A DNA stretch of 64,000 bases. Origin: Polynucleobacter paneuropaeus (GTDB taxonomy: Bacteria > Pseudomonadota > Gammaproteobacteria > Burkholderiales > Burkholderiaceae). The stretch lies in NCBI RefSeq assembly GCF_003261235.1, contig NZ_CP030085.1, forward strand, positions 1,395,241-1,459,240, in the 5' to 3' direction. This document shows, piece by piece, positions 1 to 12,300 of this stretch. The position numbers were made by a program, and so were the translations under genes. The stretch's first letter is position 1. Each line of letters begins with the position of its first letter. Under the pieces are notes generated by a model. It was not told the DNA's origin and searched no databases. It saw only the letters and a program-made list of their open reading frames with translations.

Positions 1-237
1 CGATAAGTCCGCTACGAGTTTCTTAAGCCGGGTATTTTCCAGCTCTAGATCTTTGTACTTACGAGCCTGATCGACTTTCATGCCGCCGTAGATCTTGCGC
101 CAGCGATAGTAACTTTGCTCCACCGTTCCCACTTCTTTACAAGCTTGAGCTAAGGTTTTGCCATTGGTGGTTAAAACATCGATTTGACGCAATAAGGTGA
201 CGATTTGCTCGGGTTTGAGACGCTGACCTTTAGCCAT
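1..237 (-). CDS. IS3-family transposase OrfA (partial)
   Basis: The first 79 codons of a small DNA-binding transposase subunit are present; the gene continues past the window edge. The product starts MAKGQRLKPEQIVTLLRQID and has a helix-turn-helix region (residues about 8-55, with AQACKEVGTVEQSYYRWRKIYGG) followed by the start of a leucine-zipper-like coiled coil (KYKDLELENTRLKKLV). This is the standard OrfA layout of IS3/IS407-type elements, in which OrfA binds the inverted repeats and is joined to OrfB by programmed frameshifting. The ATG at 235-237 has an AAGGAG ribosome site about 8 bp upstream. Confidence 0.85.
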   Translation of the reverse strand, partial: MAKGQRLKPEQIVTLLRQIDVLTTNGKTLAQACKEVGTVEQSYYRWRKIYGGMKVDQARKYKDLELENTRLKKLVADLS

Positions 238-313
238 ATTTAGCACTCCTTTAAGGTAGAAGATTATCAAAAATCCTCTCTATTGGAGTGGTACTAAAAA
301 TCAGGTCAGTTCA
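1..313 (-). mobile_element. IS3-family insertion sequence, end fragment
   Basis: This is the outer end of an insertion sequence whose remainder lies left of the window. Reading leftwards from 313, the terminus begins TGAACTGACC, a TG-type end usual for the IS3 family. A leader of about 75 bp with an AAGGAG ribosome site precedes the orfA transposase gene. The end lies only 12 bp beyond the stop codon of the giant exoprotein gene, so the element sits directly at that gene's 3' edge. The terminal inverted repeat partner and target duplication cannot be seen, so the exact end is an inference. Confidence 0.7.
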
Positions 314-325
314 AGTCTGCATTTT

Positions 326-3300
326 TTACTGCACACAGCTTAGGTAACTCGCCTCATAGCGCAGGACGCATGCTTCACTAGGAGATCCAACGGTAACTGA
401 TCCGCCAGATTGATCGTACATAATTTCAGAGGCTAGCTGAGTAAATTCATTATTAAATGAATTTTGTAATGCTCCACCAGTACTATATTGAGCAGATGTT
501 AAATTACTCGTACTTGTCGTACTACTAGATGACGCACTAGCCGTTGTATCGGTCACGCTGTAATTCAACCCTGATCCAGATAATCCAGACACTGTACCGC
601 CACTATTAAAGATGCTAACGATGAGACCGCTACCTGCTGGAGTAAAGCCGCTACCACCAGAGCTGCCAGCATTAAAAGCAATATTACCCGTTTGAGTCGT
701 CAAGCTTAAGGTTTGATTTGCAGTGCCATTACCTAAGGTAAAGCCTTTGGCAGTATAGGTTTGATCACCTGTAGTAGAGACATTTTCCTTAATGGTTACT
801 GTGCCCACCAAATTGGCTGGAGTCGTATCAATGGCGCTATACAGCGCACCAGTGGCAGCATCTTGAGCGCCGGTAGAAGCAGTTAGGCTCTTAAGGGCAG
901 CAATCCCACCCACCACATCATTAAAGATAATGCTGGGGGCCTCATTGGCTATGGTCACTGCCTTTACAAATAAATTATGTGTGCCAGCGACGGTATCGTT
1001 AATCGTACCGTTAAAGGTGATCGCTGGATCTTCTGATAACAAAACGCGGGTTGGGCCGTTACTACCGTTATCCCCTACCAATAAACTGCCGTTATAGATT
1101 TGAGTTAAGCGAGTGCTGATATCCGCATTTAGATTAATCGTATTGGCACTGACTGTTAAGTTAGACAAATTGTTACTTGATTGCGATTGATAGCTAGCAT
1201 AGGTAGTTGGGCTATAGCTTTGTGTGCCTGTGTTGTATGTCTGGGTAGCAACTCCCACTTGGCCATTGAACGTTACTTGACCAGCTGTAGCGCTGAGCTC
1301 TAGGGATTGATTCGTAGTGCCAGCATTTAGCGTGCTAGCAAATGTAATGTTACCCGCGAATGACTTTAAGGTCGTACTGTTAGTAGAGTTGTTAATTGTC
1401 ACAGCGCCGTTATAGGCCTGATTACCAGAGCTTGTAATATTGCTAGCTAAAACCACTGCACCATTTACCGTCAGGTTAGGCAGAGTGACGCCTGAAGTAC
1501 TAAAGGTTCCTCCAGAAGAATTGAGCGCGCCAGTACCTAATGCAGAGCTTGAGCCAGCAATCAAGTTAGATCCTGACCCCAAGCTAGTGCCGCCGCTATA
1601 GCTATTACCGCCAGTAAGTGTTAATGCACCTGTGCCAGATTGGCTAATAGATCCAGTACCAGAAACAGTATTGGCAAAAGTAGTTGCAGTTGATCCAGTA
1701 AAGCTCAGTGTGCCATTAGCGGTGATGGCAGAAGTTGGTGTGAGGGAAGTTAAATTGGCAGCGTCATAGACTACTGTCTTAGTGGTTGGAATAATTACAG
1801 TGGCTACGTTGCTGAGTGTCGGAATAGCACCGCCAGCCCAGTTGGCACTGTTAGACCAACTACCTCCTGAGGCACCGGTATACGTTACTGAAGCTAGCTG
1901 AAGAATGGCGCCAGTTGTATTAATAGTCCCACTACCGGTAAGGTAGTAGTTTGCGGAATCAGCGCCAGTTAATGCTGGAGTGATCGTAATAGATTTACCA
2001 GTTCCTACATTGGTATCAGCAAAATTACCCGATCCCGTAACGCTAACAGTATCTCCGGTTTTAAAGCTGGTAGAGGAGGCATTTAATGTCAAACCAGAAA
2101 CGTTGGTCGTGCCATCATAGGTTTTGCTTAAGCCAGCTACCGTAATATTGCTTGGGTTAATTCCCAAGGAAGAGACGGTTAGAGCACCAGATACCGTAAT
2201 CGAATTACTAAAGTTATTGCTGACGATCGTTTTATTGGTGGCGCTCAAGGTGTAAGAGTCAACTTTGTAATTACCAGAGCCACTGGTAATGGTGCTCGTG
2301 CCAGTAGTAGAGACTGGGGTTAAAGTAAATGCAACGCTTCCACCGGAGCCGTCACTCATCGTTACCACGCTACCGGTGACAGTTGGAGATAAGGTGTAAA
2401 TGGTGTTATTGGCTGAGTTCAAATATCTAGCTGAAGTAATGGAGTAACTAGGCGCAGTGCCGTAACTGGTTGCATTATTGGCAACCACTATGGCCAAAGT
2501 GTCAGCCGGCACAATTGTGAAATTTCCAGCTTGGTAACTAAACGTGTAGTTACCACCGTTAGCTGCAATTCCACCTGGAGTTAAGGTGTAATTGCTTCCA
2601 GCAGTGTTGACCGAAGGCGTACTACGAGAAATCGTCAGCCCAGTAGTATTGAGTACAGAAGTGCCCTGTCCAGCTACCCAGCCACTATAAATCACGCCAC
2701 CGTAACCAGTGGGATCAGACTCAGTCACAAACTTTTGTGATGGCACGGCGGTTACCGTCAGAACTGCCGGAGTAACCGTAGCGGTATTTAGTGAAGTTCC
2801 TGCACTCGCGTTATAGGCAGTTGTAATACTATAGTTAGATAAGGTCGCTGTTCCTGTAGGACCACTAATAGCACTCACATAGTTACTACCATTCGCTGAT
2901 ACGTTGGCACTACTTAAAGTAGCACTCGTGAGTCCAGTCAAGGTCTCACCATTAACTAAACCGGTTGCTGCAACTGAAGTTGGCGCAATCACTGTGCTTC
3001 CGCTATAACTTCCAGTTACTGAAATACCCAATGGCGCTGCACTGAGGGTTGCTACGTTTTGCGTTGAAGTACTCGCACTGTTATAGGCAGCAGTAATCAC
3101 ATAGTTTGCCAGGTTGGCTGTTCCGGTTACGCCAGAAGCACTTATGACGTAGTTACTTCCATTGCTAGCCACATCTTTAGAGCTTAAAGTAACACTACTT
3201 AAGCCCGTTAAAGTCTGACTATTAAGCAGTCCAGTCGGCAGTACCGAGTTAGGTGTTATCGAATACAGGCCGTTATAGATACCGGTCACGGTAAGGCCTA

Positions 3301-6300
3301 AAGGAGCACCAGTCAAGGCAACAGCGTTGGTTGTAGTTGTACCTGAAGTGCCGTTATAGGCTGTAGTAATCGCATAGTTACTCAGGTTCGCTGTACCGGT
3401 TTTGCTATTAATTGCGGTCACATAGTTAGCACCATTTGTAGAGACATTGGCATCATTTACCGTAACACTGGTTGGCACCAAAGTTTGGGCGGTACCGCTA
3501 ACGCTAACTAAACCAGTAACTGTGTAGGAAGTTGGTGCAATCGTCGTTGAACCTGAATACACCCCACTAATTACAATCCCGAGGGGTGCCTTATCAATCG
3601 TTGCCGCTACTGTGCCGCCAGTAAGGGTGTAATTAGCATTACTTAGCGTCAAACCATTGCTAGCAAAGCTGGTGTAAGCCGCAGCATTGGCGCTAGAGCT
3701 CGTTGCCGAACCACTACTAATGGTAGGCATGGCATCACCGTTATACCGTGTGCCACTTAAGGTGTAGGTATTGGCATTGGTAAATGCTGTCGTACCATCA
3801 TAGGTTTTTGAGATGGCGGCGATATTTAAGACTGCTGGGTTTACGGTATAAGACCGTGAACTTGCCGCTGCATTAAATGCATAGTTAGTAGATGACAGAC
3901 CGCTGGCGTAAGTCAGGCTATACGTCCCCGCATTTGATGAGGATGTCGGCGCATTGGTAATAGTCGCTATGCCCGATAGTCCAGTAGGCGATGCCGAGAT
4001 CGCTGATCCTGTACCAGCACTATTGGTATTAAAGGTGTAGTTGATCGCTGGTGTAGCGCCATAAGTACTGGACTGACCAGAGGTAACAATCACATAGGCT
4101 TGGGCTTGATTCACTGCATAAGATACAGAACTAGCTGCTGCATTAAAGGCATAGTTCGTAGATGACAGACCGCTGGCGTAAGTCAGGCTATACGTCCCCG
4201 CATTTGATGAGGATGTCGGCGCATTGGTAATAGTCGCTATGCCCGATAGTCCAGTAGGCGATGCCGAGATCGCTGATCCTGTACCAGCACTATTGGTATT
4301 AAAGGTGTAGTTGATCGCTGGTGTAGCGCCATAAGTACTTGACTGACCAGAGGTAACAATCACATAGGCTTGGGCTTTATCAATCGTCAGCGTTCCCGTA
4401 CTAGAGCCTGCAGATAATGCATAGATTGGCGAACTCAAACCACTCAAATAAGTCACCGTCGTATAGCTACCAGCATTAGCCGAGGAGTTTAGTGAAACGT
4501 TGGTAGCACTCGTTGTCGAGTTGGTACCTTTAAATAAGGCTGTGCCTGTCGCATTGACAGTCGCTGTATCAGAAGAAAGGTATGAAGTGCCAGTTCCATT
4601 AGCCAGCGTATTAAAGGAGTAAGTAATTGTTGGTGCTGAGCCATACGTTGGCGTATCGGAAGAGCCAAAGATGACATACATCGTAGGCTGTGTGCCGCGG
4701 TATAGAGCGTAGTAACCAGCGCCTGATGAAGGTAGGTCAGACGTTGTCTTGCCGTAACTGATGTTGTAAGAAGATTGACCGGCTACAAATGAACTTAGGT
4801 TAGTACTAGATAAAGGGGCACCAGAATACAAGGCAATGATCGCACCGCTACCTGCAGTAATCAAACTTGAAGCACTACTAGCCAAAACAATGTTGTTAGC
4901 AGTGCTAGAAGTTGCATCATTAAACCCTGCAGCTAATTTAATCGCTGGTGCTGAGGTGACAGCTGAAGTACTGGTAGTTGTAACGGCATTATTAACCGTT
5001 AAGTTACCAGTAATCGTTTGTACTAAGATCGTTCCGGTTGATGACAGGCCTGAGTAAGCTGTGCCACCAATGGTCATCGACCCAATGGTCAGCGCCTGGT
5101 TATTAGTAATGGAGAGTGCTCCAAGACCTGATCCTGAAGCAATCGTTGACAGCGTATTGGTAGCGCTACTCAAGGTAATTGCTTTACTGCCAACAAGCGC
5201 TAAGTTATAAGCGCTTCCACTGGAGGCAATAGCACCACTCACAGTAATAGCGCCCGCTGTGCTGCCCATTGTAGAGTCCGAGCCTAAAGTAATGGCGCCT
5301 GCATAAGTACCACCTGTAGCTGAACTATTAGTCAGTGCTCCTGCACTAGAGATACCAGTACCGTTTAAGGTTAAGGCATTTGCATAGGTCAATGTTTTGC
5401 CATTGAGGTCTAGTGCTGCACCACTGTTAACAGTAATGGCACTAGCAGCTCCACCAAAGGCAGCGGCATTGCCAGCTTGAAGCGTACCGCCCGTAATGGT
5501 AGTGCCACCCGTGTAGGTATTAGTGCCAGCTAGGCTAAGTACTCCAGAGGTATTACCACCCGCGGCAGTATATCCACTAGCTGTGTTGTAAGCCACTGCA
5601 GTAGAACCACCAATTGCACCACTGACTGCACTTAGAGGGGATTTAGAGTTAATTGTTAATGTAGTGACATTAGAAACCGTTCCGCCAATGGAGGCTTTAC
5701 CGGTTCCGGAGTTGATGGTGAGGGCGTAGGAGTTTTGGGTGCTGGCTGCAGAAAATATAGCTGCACCAGATCCACCAACACCACCGTTATTACCATTGTT
5801 GATCGATCCGCCGCCGCCGCCGCCTGTATTAGTAACACCGCCAGCAGTTGAAGTTGTTCCAGTGCTGTAGCCACCGCCGCCAATACCACCAGTTGTAGCC
5901 CTCGTTGCACCAGAACTACCACCATAACCGCCACCAGCAACATATAAACCAGCAACACTGTTTAAGGTACCTGAAACACCAATATTCGAACCGGTGATTG
6001 GATTGAGAATACCGACGCCACCATTACCAGCTAACGTAGAAGTGCCATTGCCACCAACACCGCCTGCACCACCACCTCCGCCAGCACCGTAACCACCACT
6101 CCAGTTAGTCCAACCCCCTCCGTTATTACCTTGTCCGGAAGTGCCTAGACCGCATGTTGATACACTAACTCCGCAAGTTACGCTGCCATTGGTGTAATAG
6201 CCATCTTGATTGGGTCCGTTGGCAGAAGATCCACCACCAGATCCACCATTGTTACCTGCTGTATGGGTGAAGTAGTTCTGATTAGCACCGCCACCGCCAC

Positions 6301-9300
6301 CGCCATAGGCTATGAGACCTAATGCCATTGTATTTCCGCCGTTATTACCGGTTGCGACATTGGATGAGGCTTGTGCTCCGCCACTACCAACGGTGATGCT
6401 ATAGGCAGCTGAGGTAAGTATGCTAGTTGAGGTCAATACACCACCAGCTCCACCTCCGCCACCGCTACCGCCACCACCAGAACCTCCTCCACCTATCAAC
6501 AGATACTGATAGTTTCCAGCTGTAGCATTCCAAATATAAGCTCCGGAACTATAAGAAATTTCTAAAGTGCTCGCGCCACTGCTTCCGTTGGTATTGCTAC
6601 TAGTTACCCCGCTAATAGGGGCAATTGCTGTATAGGTATTCCATGAGCTACCACTATTGACACTAACTTGCCATAGACCTGAACCCATAAATTCAATAAT
6701 CAACGGACCTAAAGATGAAGTTGAGCTATTCACCGCCCCCGCTATCGTCACTACTCCATTACCACTGTTAGCAGTTGAGGTAAGAGCAGTGTTAGCGCCT
6801 AGTGTGAGATTGCCACCATAGGTTTGATTGCCACTGGTAGTCACATTACCTGCAAGCGTAGTAGTACCGGTACCGGTAGTTGTTCCCACTGCAGACGCAG
6901 AACATCCTGCTGAATTAATACATAAGTAACCCAGAGCGCTTGTTCCACTATTAGCACCAATGATTCCACCAAAAGCTGTGGTGCCAGTACCGTTTGTTAT
7001 TGATAGGCCATAGTAACTACCGGCTGTACTGTCTACAGTAGAACCAAAAGTAATGTTGCTATTAGTGGCAGTGAGTGCTGCATTAGCACCCAAGGTAACT
7101 GCACTGGTGTAGGTTTGCGTACCAGTAGTAGCAATAGAGCCACTTAAAGTACTTGTGCCAGTGACATACAAGTTTGCAGTATTGGTACTGTTGGTAATCG
7201 AGGCACCGGTACTCATCGATAAGGTTGATCCTAGAGTAACTGTGCCGCCATAAGTAAGATTGAGTATTCCTGAGGATCCGATACCTACTGCCCCAGTACC
7301 TAGCGCATTGCCACTACCCGCGTTGATGGTGCCTGCAGAGATCGTAGTACCACCGGTGTAACTATTGCTGCCGGAGAGGGTTGTAGTGCCAGTGGTGTTT
7401 TGGACAAGCGCTACTGTAGAAGTGCCGGTTCCATTGGTAATTGCACCTGTACTAAAGGTAGTGGCATTAGCGCCTGTTAAGGTGAGTGTGACTGGAGTGC
7501 CAGTTACTGTAGGGCCAGTGACATTGCCTGTAAAGGTAACACCCGAGGTATCGGCATTGTTAATGGTGCTGCTCGCTAATACGTTCATGGTGCGAGCACT
7601 ACTAAAGGCAGCGCCAGTAGAGATATTAAGAGTGCCGCCATTAAGGTTAATAGCGCCGGAAGTGTTTCCTAAATTTGTATTAGAGCCTACCGATAAGGTG
7701 CCGGCAGAGATGGTAGTGCCACCGCTGTAGGAGTTGGTGCCGGAGAGGGTTAAGGTGCCAGTCCCACTTTTGACTAATGCAACAGTACCCGAGCCATTTT
7801 GAACTAGCCCAGAATAGGTAGTCGAAGTGTTATCCCCTCCAGCAGTTAAAGTAGAAGTTGTTCCTGATGAACTATTGGTAATAGTGCCAGTAGTTCCAGT
7901 AATGGAAGAAACTGTTGGTGAGTAGCCATAAACATCTAAAGTACCATTTACTGTTACCGCGGATGAGCCTATAGCATTGGCATTACCCAACTGCAAGGTA
8001 GATCCAGAAGCTATGGAAGTTATTCCGGTAAAGCTCGTATTGGCTCCGGATAAAGTAGTTGTTGCTGCGCCGCTCATACTGATCGTGCCAGAACCGCTGA
8101 TGATTGCCGGTAAAGTAGCTGCACTCGTATTGGTAAAGTTTAGCGTACCATTATTGGTAATGGCTACTGCCGAAGTTGGCGCTAATCCTGCCATCGTATT
8201 GCTATAACCTACGGTTGTGCCCGTTGGAATAATCACTGTTGCAACGTTACCCAAGGTTGGGGCAACACCCGTGATGTTTGTTGTTCCAATGGTGCTAGTG
8301 GTCGTCCAGTTTGCACCGGTAGACCATAAGCCCCCTGCACTACCGGTGTAAGTCACCGATGCTAGTTGATTAACCGTCAGCGTTCCCGTACTAGAGCCTG
8401 CAGATAATGCATAGATTGGCGAACTCAAACCACTCAAATAAGTCACCGTCGTATAGCTACCAGCATTAGCCGAGGAGTTTAGTGAAACGTTGGTAGCACT
8501 CGTTGTCGAATTGGTACCCTTAAATAAGGCTGTGCCTGTCGCATTGACAGTCGCTGTATCAGAAGAAAGGTATGAAGTGCCAGTTCCATTAGCCAGCGTA
8601 TCAAATCTGTAAGTAATTGTTGGTGCTGAGCCATATGTTGGCGTATCAGAAGATCCATAAATCACATACAAGGTAGGTTGCGTGCCACGGTATAGAGCAT
8701 AGTAACCAGCGCCTGATGAAGGTAGGTCAGACGTTGTCTTGCCATAACTGATGCTGTAAGAAGATTGACCAGCTACAAATGCACTTAGGTTAGTACTAGA
8801 TAAAGGAGCACCAGAATACAAGGCAATGATCGCACCGCTACCTGCGGTAATCAAGCTCGATGAACTACTACCTAAAATAATATTGTTAGTGGTGCTAGAA
8901 GTTGCATCGTTAAAGCCTGCGGCTAATTTAATCGCTGGCGTTGAAGTGCTTGATGATGTGCTAGATGTTGTAACAGCATTGTTCACCGTTAAGTTACCAG
9001 TGATCGTTTGTACTAAGATCGTTCCGGTTGATGACAGGCCTGAGTAAGCTGTGCCACCAATCGTCATCGACCCAATGGTCAGCGCCTGGTTATTAGTAAT
9101 GGAGAGTGCTCCAAGACCTGATCCTGAAGCAATCGTTGACAGCGTATTGGTAGCGCTACTCAAGGTAATTGCTTTACTGCCAACAAGCGCTAAGTTATAA
9201 GCGCTTCCACTGGAGGCAATAGCACCACTCACAGTAATAGCGCCCGCTGTGCTGCCCATTGTAGAGTCCGAGCCTAAAGTAATGGCGCCTGCATAAGTAC

Positions 9301-12300
9301 CACCTGTAGCTGAACTATTAGTCAGTGCTCCTGCACTAGAGATACCAGTACCGTTTAAGGTTAAGGCATTTGCATAGGTCAATGTTTTGCCATTGAGGTC
9401 TAGTGCTGCACCACTGTTAACAGTAATGGCACTAGCAGCTCCACCAAAGGCAGCGGCATTGCCAGCTTGAAGCGTACCGCCCGTAATGGTAGTGCCACCC
9501 GTGTAAGTATTAGTACCAGCTAGGCTAAGTACACCAGCTGCACCATTTGATCCGGTATATCCAGTAGCCGTGTTGTAAGCCACTGCAGTAGAGCCACCAA
9601 TGGCACCAGTAACTGCACTAGTAGCAGCAGTAGAGTTAATCGTTAGCGTAGACACATTAGAAACGGAACCACCAATCTTTGCCGCACCTGTACCGGAGTT
9701 GATGGTGAGGGCGTAGGAGTTTTGGGTAACAGCATTCCATGAAATTACAACAATTCCTGAGCCGCCAGCCCCAGATGGCTTTGCTGAAGCCTGGGCTGCA
9801 GTAGTACCGCCTGTAACAGATCCACCACCACCACTGCCAGTATTAGCAGCGCCGGAACTTGCAAGAACTGTAGTGTAAGAAGACCCATCTGAACCACCAC
9901 CTCCAATACCACTTCCCCCTAAACCTATGCAGCTTGTGCAGGTGCCCTGCCCAACCGAACCGCCTCCGCCCGCTGCGAAATAGGTTGAACCGCTATTTAC
10001 AGTAATAGAACTATTTGATATTGCTATAGCAAGGCCTGAGCCGCCAGCGCCAGCGTTTGTAGTTCCTGTATTTCCACCCGCACCTCCTGCGCCACCGCCG
10101 CCGCCACCCAAATAGAGACTGTTAGACCCACCATTACCACCCGCATTGGCATAGTACGTGCCAATAGTGGTTGAACCACTAGCGATAGCACCTTGATTAT
10201 TTCCGATATTGGATCCCTGACCACCGCCACCAGAACCACCAGATGCCGCACCCGTAGTGGCGGGATAAAGGAAGCTGCCACCACCACCGCCGCCTAGAGC
10301 AGTTAGAGGTCCGACTGTAGAACTTTGTCCATTATTTCCAACGCAACAAGTTCCAGTATTGGAATTAAGTGCTGCACCACCAGAACCTACACTAATACTT
10401 ACCGCATTAGATACAAGGAAAGAATTAAGGCCTTTTGAGTTTGCAATAATGACACCGCCAGCTCCACCACCACCGCCACCGCCAGCATATTCACCTTGAC
10501 CTCCGGAACCACCACCACCAACAATTAATAGATTGACATTGATAGATGTAGAGCTCGGCGTCCAAGAATACGATCCAGGGCTTCCGGTGCTGTAGGCAAT
10601 TGAAGGTGGGCTTGCCAGCGAAGATGCAGAAGAATTGAAACTGACGCCAGCATTAGAGCCAGTAGCTTGATAAGAACTACCGCTGCTGTCACTGATGTAA
10701 TAAGCCCAAGTACTTCCACCATCAGCACTAATCTCCCAATAGCCTCCTCCCAAAAACTTCAGTATTCCTGACCCTGTAATAGTGCTCGAATTCACTGCCC
10801 CCGCTATCGTCACTACTCCATTACCACTATTAGCAGTTGAAGTTAGTGCAGTATCAGCCCCTAATGTGAGGTTGCCACCATAAGTCTGATTACCACTGGT
10901 CGTCACATTACCTGCAAGCGTAGTAGTACCAGTACCAGTAGTAGTGCCTACAGCAGATGCGGAGCATCCAGTAGAGTTAATACATAAGTATCCTAGTGCA
11001 CTAGTAGCGCTGTTAGCGCCGACTACTCCACCAAAGGCAGTCGTACCTGTACCGTTGGTAATCGATAGGCCATAGTAACTACCCGCAGTACTGTCTACAG
11101 TAGAGCTAAAGGTGATGTTGTTATTGGTAGTAGTAAGCGCTGCATTAGCACCCAAGGTAACTGCACCGGTATAGGTTTGGGTGCCGGTCGTAGTAACAGA
11201 GCCATTCAAAGTACTTGTGCCAGTGACATACAAGTTGGCTGTATTAGTACTGTTAGTAATCGAGGCACCGGTGCTCATCGATAGGGTTGAGCCTAAAGTA
11301 ACTGTGCCGCTATAAGTCAGATTGAGTATTCCTGAGGATCCGATACCTACTGCCCCAGTACCTAGGGCATTGCCACTACCAGCGTTGATGGTGCCAGCAG
11401 TAATCGTAGTGCCACCGGTAAAGGAGCCGTTACTACCAGATAGCGTTAGTGGTGAAGTTCCGTTTTCTATTACGCCAGTCACGTTAGAGCCAACTGCTGC
11501 GCTAATGGTCGTGGTGCCTGTGCCAGAACCTGAGTTGGTGATCGTACCGGTGTTGTTAATACTAGTGGTCGATACCGTAATTGTTCCTGAGCTATTGTTA
11601 TTGAATATGACGTTACCAGTACCAGTGCCACTGATACCACCCGATATAGTCAGGGTATTGTTGCCACTATTGGTAAAGGTAGTGCCTGCGGTGGTAATCG
11701 CACCACTCAGCGTTAAAGCAGAATTACTACTCGATTCAGCAATACCAGTCACGTTAGAGCCAACTGCCGCGCTAATGGTGGTCGTCCCTGAGCCAGAACC
11801 TGAGTTGGTAATCGTACCGGTGTTGTTAAGGGAGCCTGTAGCAAAGGTAATCGTACCGCTCGAAGCACCTTCACTAATGACTAAGTTATTGGTACCAGTC
11901 ACACCACCACTAAAGGTAGTAGAGATCGCAGTTCCGGTATTACCAATGGTTAATGTTCCAGAGGTACCAGAGGACAGCACAATGGCATTGCTAAAGGTCA
12001 AACCAGTAGTGGCTACTTGTAGAGTTGCACTTGTATTACCACTAGAAGCGCCTAAAGTTACCGTACTAGAACCTAAGGCAGAAGCTGAAGTAGAGGCTAC
12101 TAAAGTGCCTGCGGAGATGGTAGTGCCGCCGGTGTAGGTGTTGACGCCGGAGAGGGTTGTAGTGCCAGATCCAGATTGCGTGAGCGCAACTCCTGAACCT
12201 CCTAACTTTGCTGAGATAGTTGCTGCGTTGCCACTAGTATTGGTAAAAGTATAAGAAGTGGCAGTTAATGTTCCCGAACCAGTAATTGAACCGCCACTGT

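Noticed and set aside
3858..4372. Regular direct repeats that could suggest a CRISPR or minisatellite
   Set aside because: The repeats are in frame, 270 bp each and encode MBG-type protein modules; there are no spacers.
11322..12137. Long open frame (271 codons) opposite the exoprotein gene, Pro/Val-rich
   Set aside because: It is the complement of Thr/Ser/Gly/Ala-rich beta-repeat codons; composition is low-complexity and there is no ribosome site. Many similar shadows exist along 4.4-17 kb.
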